In this document: one piece after another, positions 1-11,345 of the stretch
Numbering within the stretch: the first letter of the stretch is position 1
Layout: each line of letters opens with the position of its first letter
Assembly (NCBI RefSeq): GCF_032854445.1
Contig: NC_088295.1
Span: forward strand, 23,423,385 to 23,487,384
Length of the DNA: 64,000 nt
Source: Liolophura sinensis
Lineage: Eukaryota > Mollusca > Polyplacophora > Chitonida > Chitonidae
Direction: 5' to 3'
Notes under the pieces: generated by a model
The model's input: only the letters and a program-made list of their open reading frames with translations
Database searches by the model: none
Told to the model about the DNA's origin: nothing
Program-made: the position numbers and the translations under genes

Positions 1-3000
1 GGGCTGCCCGCCTCCCATGTACTGCTGTGAGGCTGGGTTATACACTTGCTGACTCTGGCCAGGGGGAAGGGCATTATTCATACCTGAAGATAAGATGGTT
101 ACATTTTATTCAGTTACACACAATACAAAAGCATACATTTAAAGATTACCAACAAACTCAAAACTGAGTTAGCAATCTCACAAATGGGACAAACAAATTT
201 AGTTGATGGGTACATCTGTCTTGTTCAAGAGTATTTCATTCATGTTCAGATCATTATTTAGAAAGACACATTTGCTTTGTTGCTGGTCCATGTACACAAA
301 TCCACGTTTAGAAGGCAAAAAGCTTTTGGTCAATGTATGCTTTGGCCTGCGATTGCGATTGTAACTTTCAAAATTTCGCCGCACAATTCCTTAGTGCAAG
401 CACTTATTTTTACAATCAACTGTAACCCCAACTGTAGAATCTACAATCAAATGTAAGCTTTGATGCAAGAGGTCCCAGGTTGTTTCTGTAGAAATGATGC
501 AAGGTATCAAAAAGGCCTCACTGTGATACATGTAAATGGGATTTAGCCAATTTGAGGTCATCTTAGAAAGTTGTCTAAAGTTCGCTGCAAAATAACCCAA
601 CAATGATTAACTTACTTTGCATGTTAAATGACTGATAATCCACAGAATTCCCACCAGGTTGATACCCTTGTGGTTGTGCCATTTGGGTGTGATTGGGACC
701 TCCTGTGTTACCTGGGGGGTTAGCCTGGTTATACCCTATGGGCACAGAGGCTGGGTAAGAGTTGCCCATGCTTGTCTGTGACATACTGCCATCCACTGTG
801 GTCTGGTAAGCTCCTGGTACATTACCAGGCATCATATTAGCAGGCACCTGACCCTGGTAAGGCACCTGTGACTGGCTGTAGACAGGGGTCTGGCCTGGCA
901 GTCCGTATCCAGGCAGGGTTTGCCCCGGGGGTGGCATGTATCCACCAGCATGCTGCTGTTGTACATGGTGCACAGGGGAGCCTTCCACCGATCCCACAGG
1001 GCTCTGACCAGGCATCCCAGGCTGATACATTTGCTGAGGGTAGAGAGTGTGAGCATGTTACAGTGATCAAGAATTATACTTGGAGTACTGAGTTAGCAAT
1101 ACATATGTCATCTACCAATGAAGCCACTTACAAAGTTTCAATTAAATACAACAAACTATTCTGGGGAAAAAATGCCCCAAAAAAAAAGGAAAAGACAAAA
1201 ACAGCCAGAATTTTGTCAAAATAGATGAAACAGTCCAAAACTCCTAACCTAATTTCTTACCTGCCATGGTAAAGTTTTGACAAAAAAAAACAAAAAACAA
1301 TGAACTGAAAGACAAGGTGTAAATTTACAGTTCTCTTTTGTACTGACTACTACACATAACACTTCCATCAGGCACTACCGTTATGGGTGTTGTAACTATA
1401 TACATTAACATACATTGAGTGTACAGTGTGTAAGTGCAAAAGAAATGTTTGTTGGACATGCATGACACATCAGCACGTATTATTTAGTAGCAGGAAATGA
1501 GCACTAACTTGTGGATATCCATAAGCCTGCATCTGTCTGATCTGGGTGAGTTGTTTCTGCTGCTCAAACCTCATCTGCATCTCCCTCTCCTGCTCTTGCA
1601 GCCTCTGTAAATGCAGCTGTCTCTGCATCTCAAGGTATTCCTGTCAACAAATAGTCCCCAATCAACATATTCAAACCAAATATAGTTAGACAGTATGTGA
1701 CTTTAGTTAGACAACTGTGACAAGTCACTCTTATTTTTGTGATGGATCAATACTGAATATTAACCAAGAAGAATGTTGTCTTAAAAGTGTACTTAGAGCT
1801 CTCTGTAAACACAGCGTAAGGGTGAAATATTCTGTAATGAATCAGAAAACACACCTGGGCTTCAAATGTTGGTAATGAACAGCTGTAAAGATTATATTCC
1901 AACAGTGCATACACAGTCACATAATTAATTTGTTTTAAATAATTTATAACCAGAGAGACACTTCACAGATGTATGTCGTGTTCTCAAATATTTCACTTGA
2001 GGTGGTTGTAAGGTGGAGGAATCCAGATAGAGCCTGGAAGGAACCCCCACACCTCATCAGGTACCCGAGAGATTCTGGAGCACCTCAACCAGTTGATGCT
2101 GAATTTTAATCACAGTCTCTCTGATCAAGGTTTAGCAAGGATCTTCACGGGACTTAAGTTGACATAGCTGAAGTTAAGTCTCACATGTTTTTTCTGTCTC
2201 ATGATGTCCAGTTTGAGGGCCATCTGGATCTGTCTCTGCCTCTCTAGCTCCTCTCTCTCCCTGCGTTTCTTCTCAGCATGGTCGTCCCTCAGAGCGTCCA
2301 GGGCCTCGCGGGCATCGCGCAGCTGGGCCAGCTTATCCTGCAGGGACTCATAGTGAGCTGAAAAGAGGATAAATAACACATAAATGCCTTTTACAACTTT
2401 AGTGACTGTAACATCAACTTTTCCTGACTTGTATAAACATGTACAATTTTTCAAATACGTGACAATGCACTTTCTTTGGTATTCAGCAAATGGTAAATGT
2501 GAAGCCATTGGGACAAATAAATATGCAGAAAATGTAGAGAAAACATATACAGAGAGTCTTTCCTTTATAGTTAAGATTAGCAAAGCATACAAGTTTGTGA
2601 CAAAACATGTAGGAACAATTGTGTTTTACATGTACAACTTAAACTCATTGTTCACGCTGGCTTCCTCTCCAGCCGTATGTGGGGAGGTCTGTCAGCAACA
2701 TTCGGATGGTCGTGGGGTTGCCCAGGGCGTAAAACACCATTCAAATAAATAAATAAAACTCACTATACATGTATACAAAACTGCTTATATTTTATATTTA
2801 AGTTTATATTGTTACTACTGCTAAACATACTTCTCAAGTCTTCTTGTTCCTGTAGGTAATTCATCAGTTGTGGGTGCATGTTGCTGATGACATTGAACAG
2901 TGACTGGACAGAGCTGTCATTGGCAATGCTGCGACCTCTCTGAGAGTTGCTCTTCATTCGGTTGACAAAGATCTCAATGCTGCTTTGCAGAGCATGTAGG

Positions 3001-6000
3001 AACTGTGCCTGGTCATCGTCCGTCTCTCCATTCTGATAGGGCTGTATCAATACATGTAAAGGAAATGGGACTGAGGTGTGGATACAAAAAACAATACATA
3101 TAATTGAGACAGCACTAAGGTGTAGAACACAGAAAAATGCCTGTAATAGAGATAATGATGACAAACTATACATGCAGTAGAGATGGGCCAAAGGATAGAA
3201 CACATACTACACATGCTGAGAATGCCAAATCTACACATGAGAGTTAAATGGACTAGACAATTGTTAAGTGCTGCAAGTTTAACTAAAAGTGTAAGACAGT
3301 TCTTGGCTCGCAAATGCCTAATGCCCTCTGGACTGATTTTCAGACAGAACAAGATGTGTCAAGTAAACTCAGTCACAGTCACAAAGGATTAGCCTTACCT
3401 CTTGCACTTTGGGGGTTGAGAACTTGGGATCAGCCGCTACAGCAGGGGCTGATGGCGTTGTTGTGGAAACCACACTTGGGACGTTGGCAACATTACTGCC
3501 TGCTGACTTGTTGTCTTCTGACCTCTGTTGCCAATAGTTACGGTTGAGGTAGCGAGCCAGTTCAGGGTCCATGTCACTGGTATCAATGGCTGGAGCGGAC
3601 ACAGGCTGTTGCTGTCATGACGATAATGAACAATGTTACTCAGCAAACAAAACCAGCAGCTCGTGGTACGATATATCATAGGTATGCATGGAATTATAAT
3701 ACAAAAGTGTTTCTCGAACTGTCATACCAACCAATGAAAAAAAACGACAGGTTTAACAGATGGGATGTATGATCACCTAAACTATGACTTAATAGCAAAT
3801 GGCTAATGTCTCATTCTGCATAATAATGAGCACTTACAGTGTATACGCCAGAATTTCTCTTCGATTGTGGAGAGGACTGGTCACTGCCACTGCTTCCATA
3901 CAGTCCATAGTTAGATCTGATACGGTCCCTCTACAACAGATAAACCCAGCAAACATGACCACTCTTGGTATCACTGTGCAATGTAACAATCTGGTAATGC
4001 TTTCAGACATGATATCAAAAAACTATTCCGACCAATATGACCACATCCTTTGACACATGATTAAGGGAGAGATGACACTGCATAGTACCTACTGTATCAC
4101 ATTCTCTCATACACTGTTAACTCACCTCTTTCTCCTTTGTTTCATGCTCACTTTTGGACAAGGCAAGGGCCAGCTGTAGCTCCTCCTCTTCCTGGATCTC
4201 CTGCTCAGACTTGCTGGGTGGGGCCTGTGTAAACAGTGGAGACAGCCATATATATAAATAGTGACATACAGTATTTGTGGCAACTTTACATGGTGTTAGA
4301 GAAAAGGTAAAGTAGCAATATAACAGCCACTGCAGGTAGTGTTTGGCTGACATTTATTTAAACCCTGTATTGTCAATACAAGCCCAAAAACTGAAAATAG
4401 ATTTACAGGACTATGCCTCCAGCAAAAATGGTTTGCTTGGCAAAAATAAAGAATGCATTTACTACCTGAGGCTGTTTAGAGAGTGGACTGGCCAAGTACT
4501 CAGCTGGCAGGTCATCTTCAGATGAACCAGATTTCTTTGCTGTTGCAGTGGAACTGAAAATAGAGGAATTTACCATCCATTTGTGTAACATACTGGAAAA
4601 CTTAGCTGTAACAAGAGAGATAATTTTCACAAAGCCATTTTGGATGAAGTCCAAAACTATGTACTACTACAGTAGAGAATCAACAATCAAAATTTTATTG
4701 ATGCATATATTTGATTTTGAGTTTCATTTGATTAAGTTTTTGAACAGAGCCCCAAAACACAATATGAAAAGGGCACAAGTCCTGCGAACAACCCAGCAGG
4801 ACAAGTTAACATCATGAAAACCTCCTGTTTTAAGGGATTTACTATTATTTTTCAACTGTACCAACTGTTTTTCTTTCCATAATTAAACTAAATTAAACTA
4901 AAAAATTAGGTATACACTTAACTTTACAAAAAGAGATCTCAAATTAAACATCAGCAAGCACCAACTCACGTTTTATTTAACTTTTCATAGCATGCTTCAC
5001 AAACACGAACTTCCTTCTCAATTCCAAATCTGGGTATGATAGATGCTTTTGACGAACATTTGTTGCAGAAAATTTCTCCACAGTTGCGACAATGGTGCTG
5101 ATGAAGGAAGATAGAGCACGCCATTAATAATTCAGACTGACACTAAAAATCGAGTTAGGGCATCTTGAGTTGGGGCAGTTAATGCAACCAGATGCACAGC
5201 GGCATCACTGTCCCAAACTGAGCAACCAAAAACAAATCAAAAATCAATTAAAATTTTTACATCAACTTTGAGGATATATCATATCACCATTATCAATATG
5301 GTTGTCTGCACCGAATGACACACTACAACTTCCAACAATCACATGCAGCTGTTCCCTGAAATAAAAAACATCAGCTTTCACCATCTGCCAGAAACACATG
5401 GGTACTCGTGACATTTCCTAAAAAATCTTGCCTTAGTTTTTTCACTTCAAAAGCAATAGAATCTCCAGCCAGCTACCCACAAGGTGTAACTTGTCTAACT
5501 GACAGTTACAGACTTACCAATGACTTCACTGTAAACTGGAGGCACACGATGAACAGTGTGAAAATAAATGTATTAATTATTTTTCCTTTAACTTTCAATT
5601 TATTTGAATGAAATACTCCTCTCAGTTCACCTCTCTCAGATTACTTACCCTTCTTTGCACCATGCTAAACTGAACACGACATCGAGTGCACACTTCTCCA
5701 TCCTTCCATTCAGGGGCCTTCTCCGCCATAAACATGGCGTCTGCTTCCTTCAGAACTGGGAAACTAAAACCTGGACACCCAGATCAAGCAAATTATTTGC
5801 AGATCAAAAAGGACTTCATTATTATTTGAAGACCCTTTCACTTAAATGGTGACTGTTTAAAACCTGGCTAAACAAATCAAACAAATTATTCGCCGATTGA
5901 AACGATTTGATTGTTATAAAAATTTTATTTCAAGACCATTTCACTTAAACAATGACTTTGAGGTTTATGGGTGGAGAAAACAAGTGCCCAAAGTGGAGCC

Positions 6001-9000
6001 ATGTGCCTTACTCAAGTTTCAAACTTTTTGTCCTCTAGCACACAGGTAAGCACATCATATCTTCAACGAGCGTCAGACAGCACAAACGGCCACATTTGCC
6101 TCAAAAACAGTGAGAGAGAGGGAATCTACAAATTCTCTGACCAGAGCTGGGTTTGAACCTGCACCTTGTGTATCATGGTGACTAAAAGACAATCACTGCT
6201 GACTCAATTATAATCGTTTTATTTAATTATTTATTTGCCATACTCAAGACTATTTCTCTCATTATGGTGGGAGGAAACTGAGCTCAAACCTCATGACCAT
6301 CCAAAGGTTGTGACCACATTGGTGAAAGGCTCGCGAGTCCTTCCCAATATGATTATCATTCAATAGGATGTATGTTCTAGTGTTTAATTATGACAAATAG
6401 GATTAAATCATAAATTTTATTGCTTTTTGTGCTTGCCTCACTTGTTTCGATGCCAAATCAATCTCTAAACTGTAAAGTACAGCAAATGTGTTCTACAGCT
6501 AGACCCCTTAAAACAACTTCAACATGTCCTAAACATAATTTTGTTAAAACTTTCATGTACTTGGTGCTCTGTAATATCAATGACTAAATGGTGACATGCT
6601 TTTCCAATGTTTTGGGTAACAAGTTCCTTTGAAGTACTTTATAACCTTACCTTCCATCTTCATCAGATTGTAGGTATCCTGTACAACCCTGAAGCTAGGC
6701 TCATTACGAAATGCATGCGACCAACACTGAATCAGCTCCAAGACTTTACCCTTCACAGGATCAGTACGTGTCTGAAAATGAGGATGTGTTTATAATCACC
6801 AAGATAAATAAAACTGGTCTACTGAAATAACATTTTCATGGCCCATTTTATGCCGGAAATCTGGGAATCCAATTTCCAAAATATTCCTGAATATCAAAAC
6901 TATGCGATCTACCTGGATAACCATACAAAAAATGATTACAAACACACTCAGTATTACCTTAGCTTGATCTTTCATAAATTCCATGAACTCCTTGGTGGCA
7001 ATTTCATTATGAACAAGGCTTCCACAATTCTTCACACTGGACTCCAGAACCTAGGCAAACATGCAAGAGAACTAGACAAATGTAGAAGTAGTCTAAAGAA
7101 TCAATAATGCAAGATTCTATTAGACTGGGATAAAGTATTATTTCACAACAATTAAATAAATCTGCTTTATAACATGTAACTCACATTTATAAACCTTAGG
7201 ATGTTGTGTCCATATGCTGATGGAATACATAGTGACTGAACACACAGAAGTTTTACAATATATAGTTTGATGTACTGTAGTTTTCAAACTACAGAACATT
7301 TCAAAAAGCCTAGATTAGAAGCTTAAGAATATGAATCATTATCGGGTGATATTTCTTACCTGAAGAGCATACATAGATACATGTGGGTTCTCTGCGGATA
7401 TCTTTCTTTTGAAGCCTCCTACAGCAGATTTGGGCCTATAAATATGCGAAGAATAGTTTCAGTCAATAATATTCCTAACAATAATAATATCTAATGGCAC
7501 ACAGGCCTCCATATTAGTAAATTGTGATGGAGAGTACTTGGTAAATATTAAAAATATGTTTTTGTTATTCTTAACTTGGTGTATATGCAAGTGCAACATA
7601 TATATGGATCTGTATATGAAGTTTATTACATTTTGAACTTCTATGCCATATTCTTTTGAAATTCTATGCCACATACCACAGCCTAATATAGTTGCAGAAA
7701 GTAACTCTCCGTACTAACCAACACAAAGTGTTGGCAGAGTTACAGGGAAAAACTGCTTCTAATGTGTCAGATCAATGGTAAGCCACATTTACCACATCTT
7801 CACACATGCATTAAATCTTCCCTAGCGTAAATCGAAGTTAACTGAGTTGTTCCCATAATCAACTAACCTATTCTGAGTCTGGCCAAACCAAAAATGATCC
7901 ACATCCATAAGTCAATGTCAACCGAGTGGTCCCCATTATCAGCTAACCTGTTCCGAGTTTTACTGAACCAAGAACGACCGTGGCAACTGCACAAATTCAC
8001 AAAATAAATACATTTTCCAACACTACACCCATTGTGGCTGCCATCTTGTTCTGATAGTCCTACATACCAGTCACACGATTTATGTGAGCGCTGAAAAAAA
8101 AATAAGGTCATTAACGGGAGATAATACCTATGGCAATTACTATAGTAACACTAGGCAAGTCTATTCGTCCATTTGGCTTGTTTGCACCCCCTTTCCCGTC
8201 GCTTATCGCTTCAGCCTCCTTTGTTCTGGAAAGTGATCAAAATGGTGACAGATGGCTTATGGCCACAGTAGGTGGAGTGTCTGAAAATGTATTTATTTTG
8301 TGAATTTGTGCAGTTGCCACGGTCGTTTTTGGTTCGGCGAGACTCGGAACAGGTTAGCTGATAATGGGGACCACTCGGTTGACATTGACTTACGCTAGGG
8401 AAGATTTAAAGTGCGTATGAAGATGCCGTAAATCTGGCTTACTGTAAATTTGACACATTAGAAGCAGTTTTTCCCCCGTAACTCTCCCAACATTTTGTGT
8501 TGGTCGATACAAAAAGTCACATTCTGCAACTAAGTTTAACACTGAAATGTATCTTCAGTAACTACATAAATCAAAATATTGAGAACAGTGGGTGAAAACT
8601 TCAAATAAATGTACATACTGAACATCTCCTTGCCGGATACAGTCACATATCTGGAGAATAGAATCCCAGTCAGGCTCTAGAAGAAGCTGGCTTGTGGCCT
8701 TCTCTAAACACAGGAGAAAATATCACAGATAATCCACTAAACCAGGAACTGAACATTTTTCTGATACCAGAATTATTTTTAATCCTGTGCTGAAATTTAC
8801 ACTAGCAATTCTTGAACCTGACTTTTAAAATGTTATAACCATGAACTATTTTCAAACCTCACCACACTGAAGAATATCAAATATGACAAGAAGGTCCAGT
8901 TAGCACAATGAAATACCCCTTATCAAATATACAGGAAAAATTATCATACAGGAGTAAAATTTACATGGTTTATCACTAAGCAACATCCATTCAATAGCAT

Positions 9001-9526
9001 TGATAGTCCTGGATTAATTTGGTAGAAAATGTTTCTGTTGACGTGATTATAATTGAGTATAAATCCATTTACAATTGGTTTTCCAGTCAGGGAAGTCACT
9101 TTGTGATACGTTTGTCACCTTACAAAATGGTTAAGACATTCTGCAGCTGAAGTTAACATGAAAAGGCATATGTCTTCTGAACAAGCCCAATCAGCATTTC
9201 AGGGGTCTGAAGAGTTTGCTAAGATATAGATGAGACAGTTGAAGTTCTCGTAAATTCATGTAAGTAAATGGCATGATTTGACGCCAGTTGCTAGATTGAA
9301 TAGAATTTTAGATTGAATTTTTTTTTTTTTTAGATGTGAATCTTCCATCTTGTCAATATAAAGCTTTTAATGTAACTGGTTACAAAAACTGGCAGGTCAA
9401 CTTTTTGTCATGTTTAATGTTTTCAGTGAATTACCGTCAGAACGTCCTACAATAATGCATGTTCAAGCTAGTGGTATGGGCTTCCATGTATGCCTTCGAT
9501 CATATTGTATGGATTCTATATGTGTT

Positions 9527-9561
<35 letters not shown>

Positions 9562-10936
9562 CTATAAATGTTGCTATATGTTGCTATGGTAAAACACACG
9601 TTTTAAAATTATTTTTGGACGTTAAACTTTGTGAACTGTTGTATTGAGAAATGAACATAGAATACTTGATATTTCTAACAAAGATTACATAGTTAGGCCT
9701 ACTGACATTTGACACATATTTCCAAAAACACCTAGGCTTACAGGGACGCATACATGGCGCTCGCTGACTGAGCAGTATTGTTGTTGTTGACCGTCAACTG
9801 CACATACGTTGGATCCCTGGAGATCAAGTTGAGGGTGTTTAGGTAGAGGGTGTTCTTGTTAGAGGGTGTTTTGACCTGATCCATGTTCAGTCAGTCAGTG
9901 CCTTTCTCTTGTCATTTCTGGGAATAAAATAGATGGATAGTCCATCTATCTTAATCCCAGGTAATTTTCAGGTTAGTTCATTAAGTCAAACGATTCACTG
10001 ATATTTGTCAGCCATAGGCCGGCACTGTATTTTGAGGCAAACTATTAGCTCAGGGTGGCTACTTCAACTCCTCTCTTCATACTGTGTTGGTGGAGCATTG
10101 TAGTCACAGGGGCAACAAATGGTAAACCATACATCAGTTTACGCCATGTCTGATAAGTCCTTTCTCAACAATAGCTGTGGTCAAAAACTGGTATCAACTT
10201 TGGCTCTTACCTCTCAACTCACTCGCACATGCAATGTTTCATGTAAAATCCACTTGGTAAGGACACACGAGACCCAAACTCACCTCACAGTTATCAATGA
10301 AGCAGTAGCCATTTTGCCTTCACCACAGTTATGGGTTTAGAAAATTATAGTTCCCAGATCGCGCATGCGCATTAAATCTGAAAAAGACGAGCCTAAGAGC
10401 CACCTTGTTAAGACATGGGTTGCTGTGTCGTCAATGTGGGTGTGCCGGAGATCTGAGAGATAAGAGCCAAAGTTGACACAAGTTTTGGACCGTAGCCATT
10501 GTTTAGAAATGGCTTATGGGACATAGCGTGAATCGGTTTATGGTTTAGCATTTGTTGCCACTGTGGTTATGGTACTCCGCCAGCCCAAAATAAAGGGAGA
10601 AACTGAAGTAGTCACCTGGGGCTAGCAACCTGTAGACCACATCTTTTAACTACGTAACTGAGATGAGAGGGAAAAAACAGATATCATAAAACACTGCCTA
10701 CATGTTAAAAATTAAGCCTTTTGTACAAAATCTTTACATTAATCCACCAGATATCTCAAATGATTAAGTTGTCTACAATACAGGTTCAGGTGTTAATCAC
10801 GATCCGTGATTACAACTACAACACAACGCAACATTTATCTGCTATTCTATTTGTTAAGTTTAGATTGTTCTTGGTCGTGGGAAATTTTAAAATACAAACC
10901 TAGAGACCGATCAAACTGAGACGATCGTGAAAACAT
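1..10936 (-). CDS. HGS: HGS/Hrs: ESCRT-0 subunit (VHS-FYVE-UIM-coiled coil), 16 exons, 3' end outside window
   Basis: Hrs is the ESCRT-0 subunit that binds PI3P on early endosomes and sorts ubiquitinated cargo with STAM. Exons: 10900-10936, 8619-8703, 7360-7435, 6958-7050, 6651-6771, 5649-5770, 4970-5097, 4466-4553, 4126-4224, 3838-3930, 3399-3611, 2831-3032, 2185-2357, 1509-1640, 616-1033 and 1-83 (cut by the window edge). All junctions are GT-AG and the phases close, giving 721 codons so far against 777 aa recalled for human. Seen: VHS domain, residues 1 to about 145; FYVE finger, about 157-222, with RRHHCRNCG split across an exon junction and CEACYEKL; UIM at about 261-278 (EEEELQLALALSKSE); DPELARYLNRNYW at 329-341; a coiled coil over about 453-550; then a Q/P/G-rich tail. 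The start MFSRSSQFDRSL was chosen because only that exon supplies the one-base phase needed by exon 2 (KATSQLLLEPDW). The clathrin-box end is not in the window. Confidence 0.97.
2656..2758 (+). repeat. SINE family 1, internally deleted copy
   Basis: The copy shows the family core (GCTGGCTTCCTCTCCAGCCG, then GTxGGGAGGTCTGTCAGCAAC and GGATGGTCGTGGG), a large internal deletion, and the typical end AAAACACCATTCAAATAAATAAATAAA. It sits in an HGS intron. Confidence 0.75.
6219..6342 (-). repeat. SINE family 1, diverged partial copy
   Basis: Read on the plus strand it has TTTATTTGCCATACTCAAG, ATTATGGTGGGAGGAAAC and CATGACCATCC, matching the reverse-complemented family core. The central part and the tRNA-like head are degraded. 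It sits in an HGS intron. Confidence 0.55.
7691..8530. mobile_element. Foldback/MITE-like inverted-repeat element in HGS intron 2
   Basis: The left arm (about 7691-8018) and the reverse complement of the right arm (about 8283-8530) match over most of their length. Both start GTTGCAGAA, run through ACCAACACAAA and AAACTGCTTCTAATGTGTCA, and end in AATAAATACATTTTC. The left arm also has a diverged internal duplication (AACTAACCTATTCTGAG and GCTAACCTGTTCCGAG). About 265 bp of unrelated spacer separates the arms. A possible TA target duplication flanks the ends. No transposase is visible, so it is probably non-autonomous. A second copy lies at 58878-59342. Confidence 0.75.
9918..9960. repeat. 20-bp-stem hairpin in HGS intron 1
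   Basis: Arms 9918-9937 and 9941-9960 are reverse complements with two mismatches (CTGGGAATAAAATAGATGGA pairs with its partner), separated by the loop TAG. It could be the tip of a decayed transposon or a folded intronic RNA element. No function can be assigned. Confidence 0.5.
10044..10627. mobile_element. Inverted-repeat element in HGS intron 1
   Basis: The left arm (about 10044-10230) and the reverse complement of 10447-10627 share ACTACTTCA, GGCAACAAATG, TAAACCATA and TCAACTTTGGCTCTTA over about 180 bp, with many substitutions. The middle, containing GCGCATGCGC, is not repeated. The sequence is unrelated to the other two foldback copies. It is probably an old non-autonomous DNA transposon. 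An ATG-led reading frame inside it (10284-10312) is not part of HGS. Confidence 0.6.
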
Positions 10937-11345
10937 GTTGTTTTTCTGGACTTTCTCTCCTGAAATTACACAGACAGTGATTTTCTCTGCGTCAAAAATA
11001 AATCTATTCAGTGTCAGAAGCTTGTGACTTGTCTTCTTCCGTCATGTGCACCTAACATCAACATAAACATGGCTCACACTTTAACATGACACAAGCAAAA
11101 AACTATATTTGTAGACAATCTTTGAAATGGTAAAAAAAATGTCTCGCTTTATTCGATCAAGTGTGGATAAAATTTGTTTTATTACATTTTTATTTGTATT
11201 GTTGTACGGGGCCCTACTTGACAACTGGCAGTATGATGCGATGCACATGTGGTGTCATGTTAACTTAACTTGTGGCAGCTACAAGCTCTAGTTGAACTCT
11301 AGTCAATAGACAGAAAACCGGAAAAGTCACATTTCTAAATTTGAG
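10937..11345. promoter_or_regulatory. Putative shared bidirectional promoter of HGS and ARL16
   Basis: The start codons of the two divergent genes are 409 bp apart, so both 5' UTRs and promoters must lie here unless upstream non-coding exons exist. The stretch is AT-rich, shows no CpG island and no TATA box placed clearly for either gene. No transposon-like repeat is visible inside it, unlike the flanking introns. The promoter role is inferred from gene layout only. Confidence 0.55.

Larger units (their letters stand above)
8704..10899. other. HGS intron 1: non-coding, repeat-bearing
   Basis: No exon with the required phase was found here. Contents are a poly-T run near 9320, an AT dinucleotide run at 9530-9557, short GAGGGTGTT-type repeats near 9833-9870, the 43-bp hairpin and the inverted-repeat element at 10044-10627. 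Confidence 0.6.

Noticed and set aside
10284-10312. Possible HGS first exon beginning MATASLITV
   Set aside because: Its donors give phase 0 or 2, while exon 2 needs phase 1. It also lies inside an inverted-repeat element. The exon at 10,900-10,936 fits in phase and sequence.
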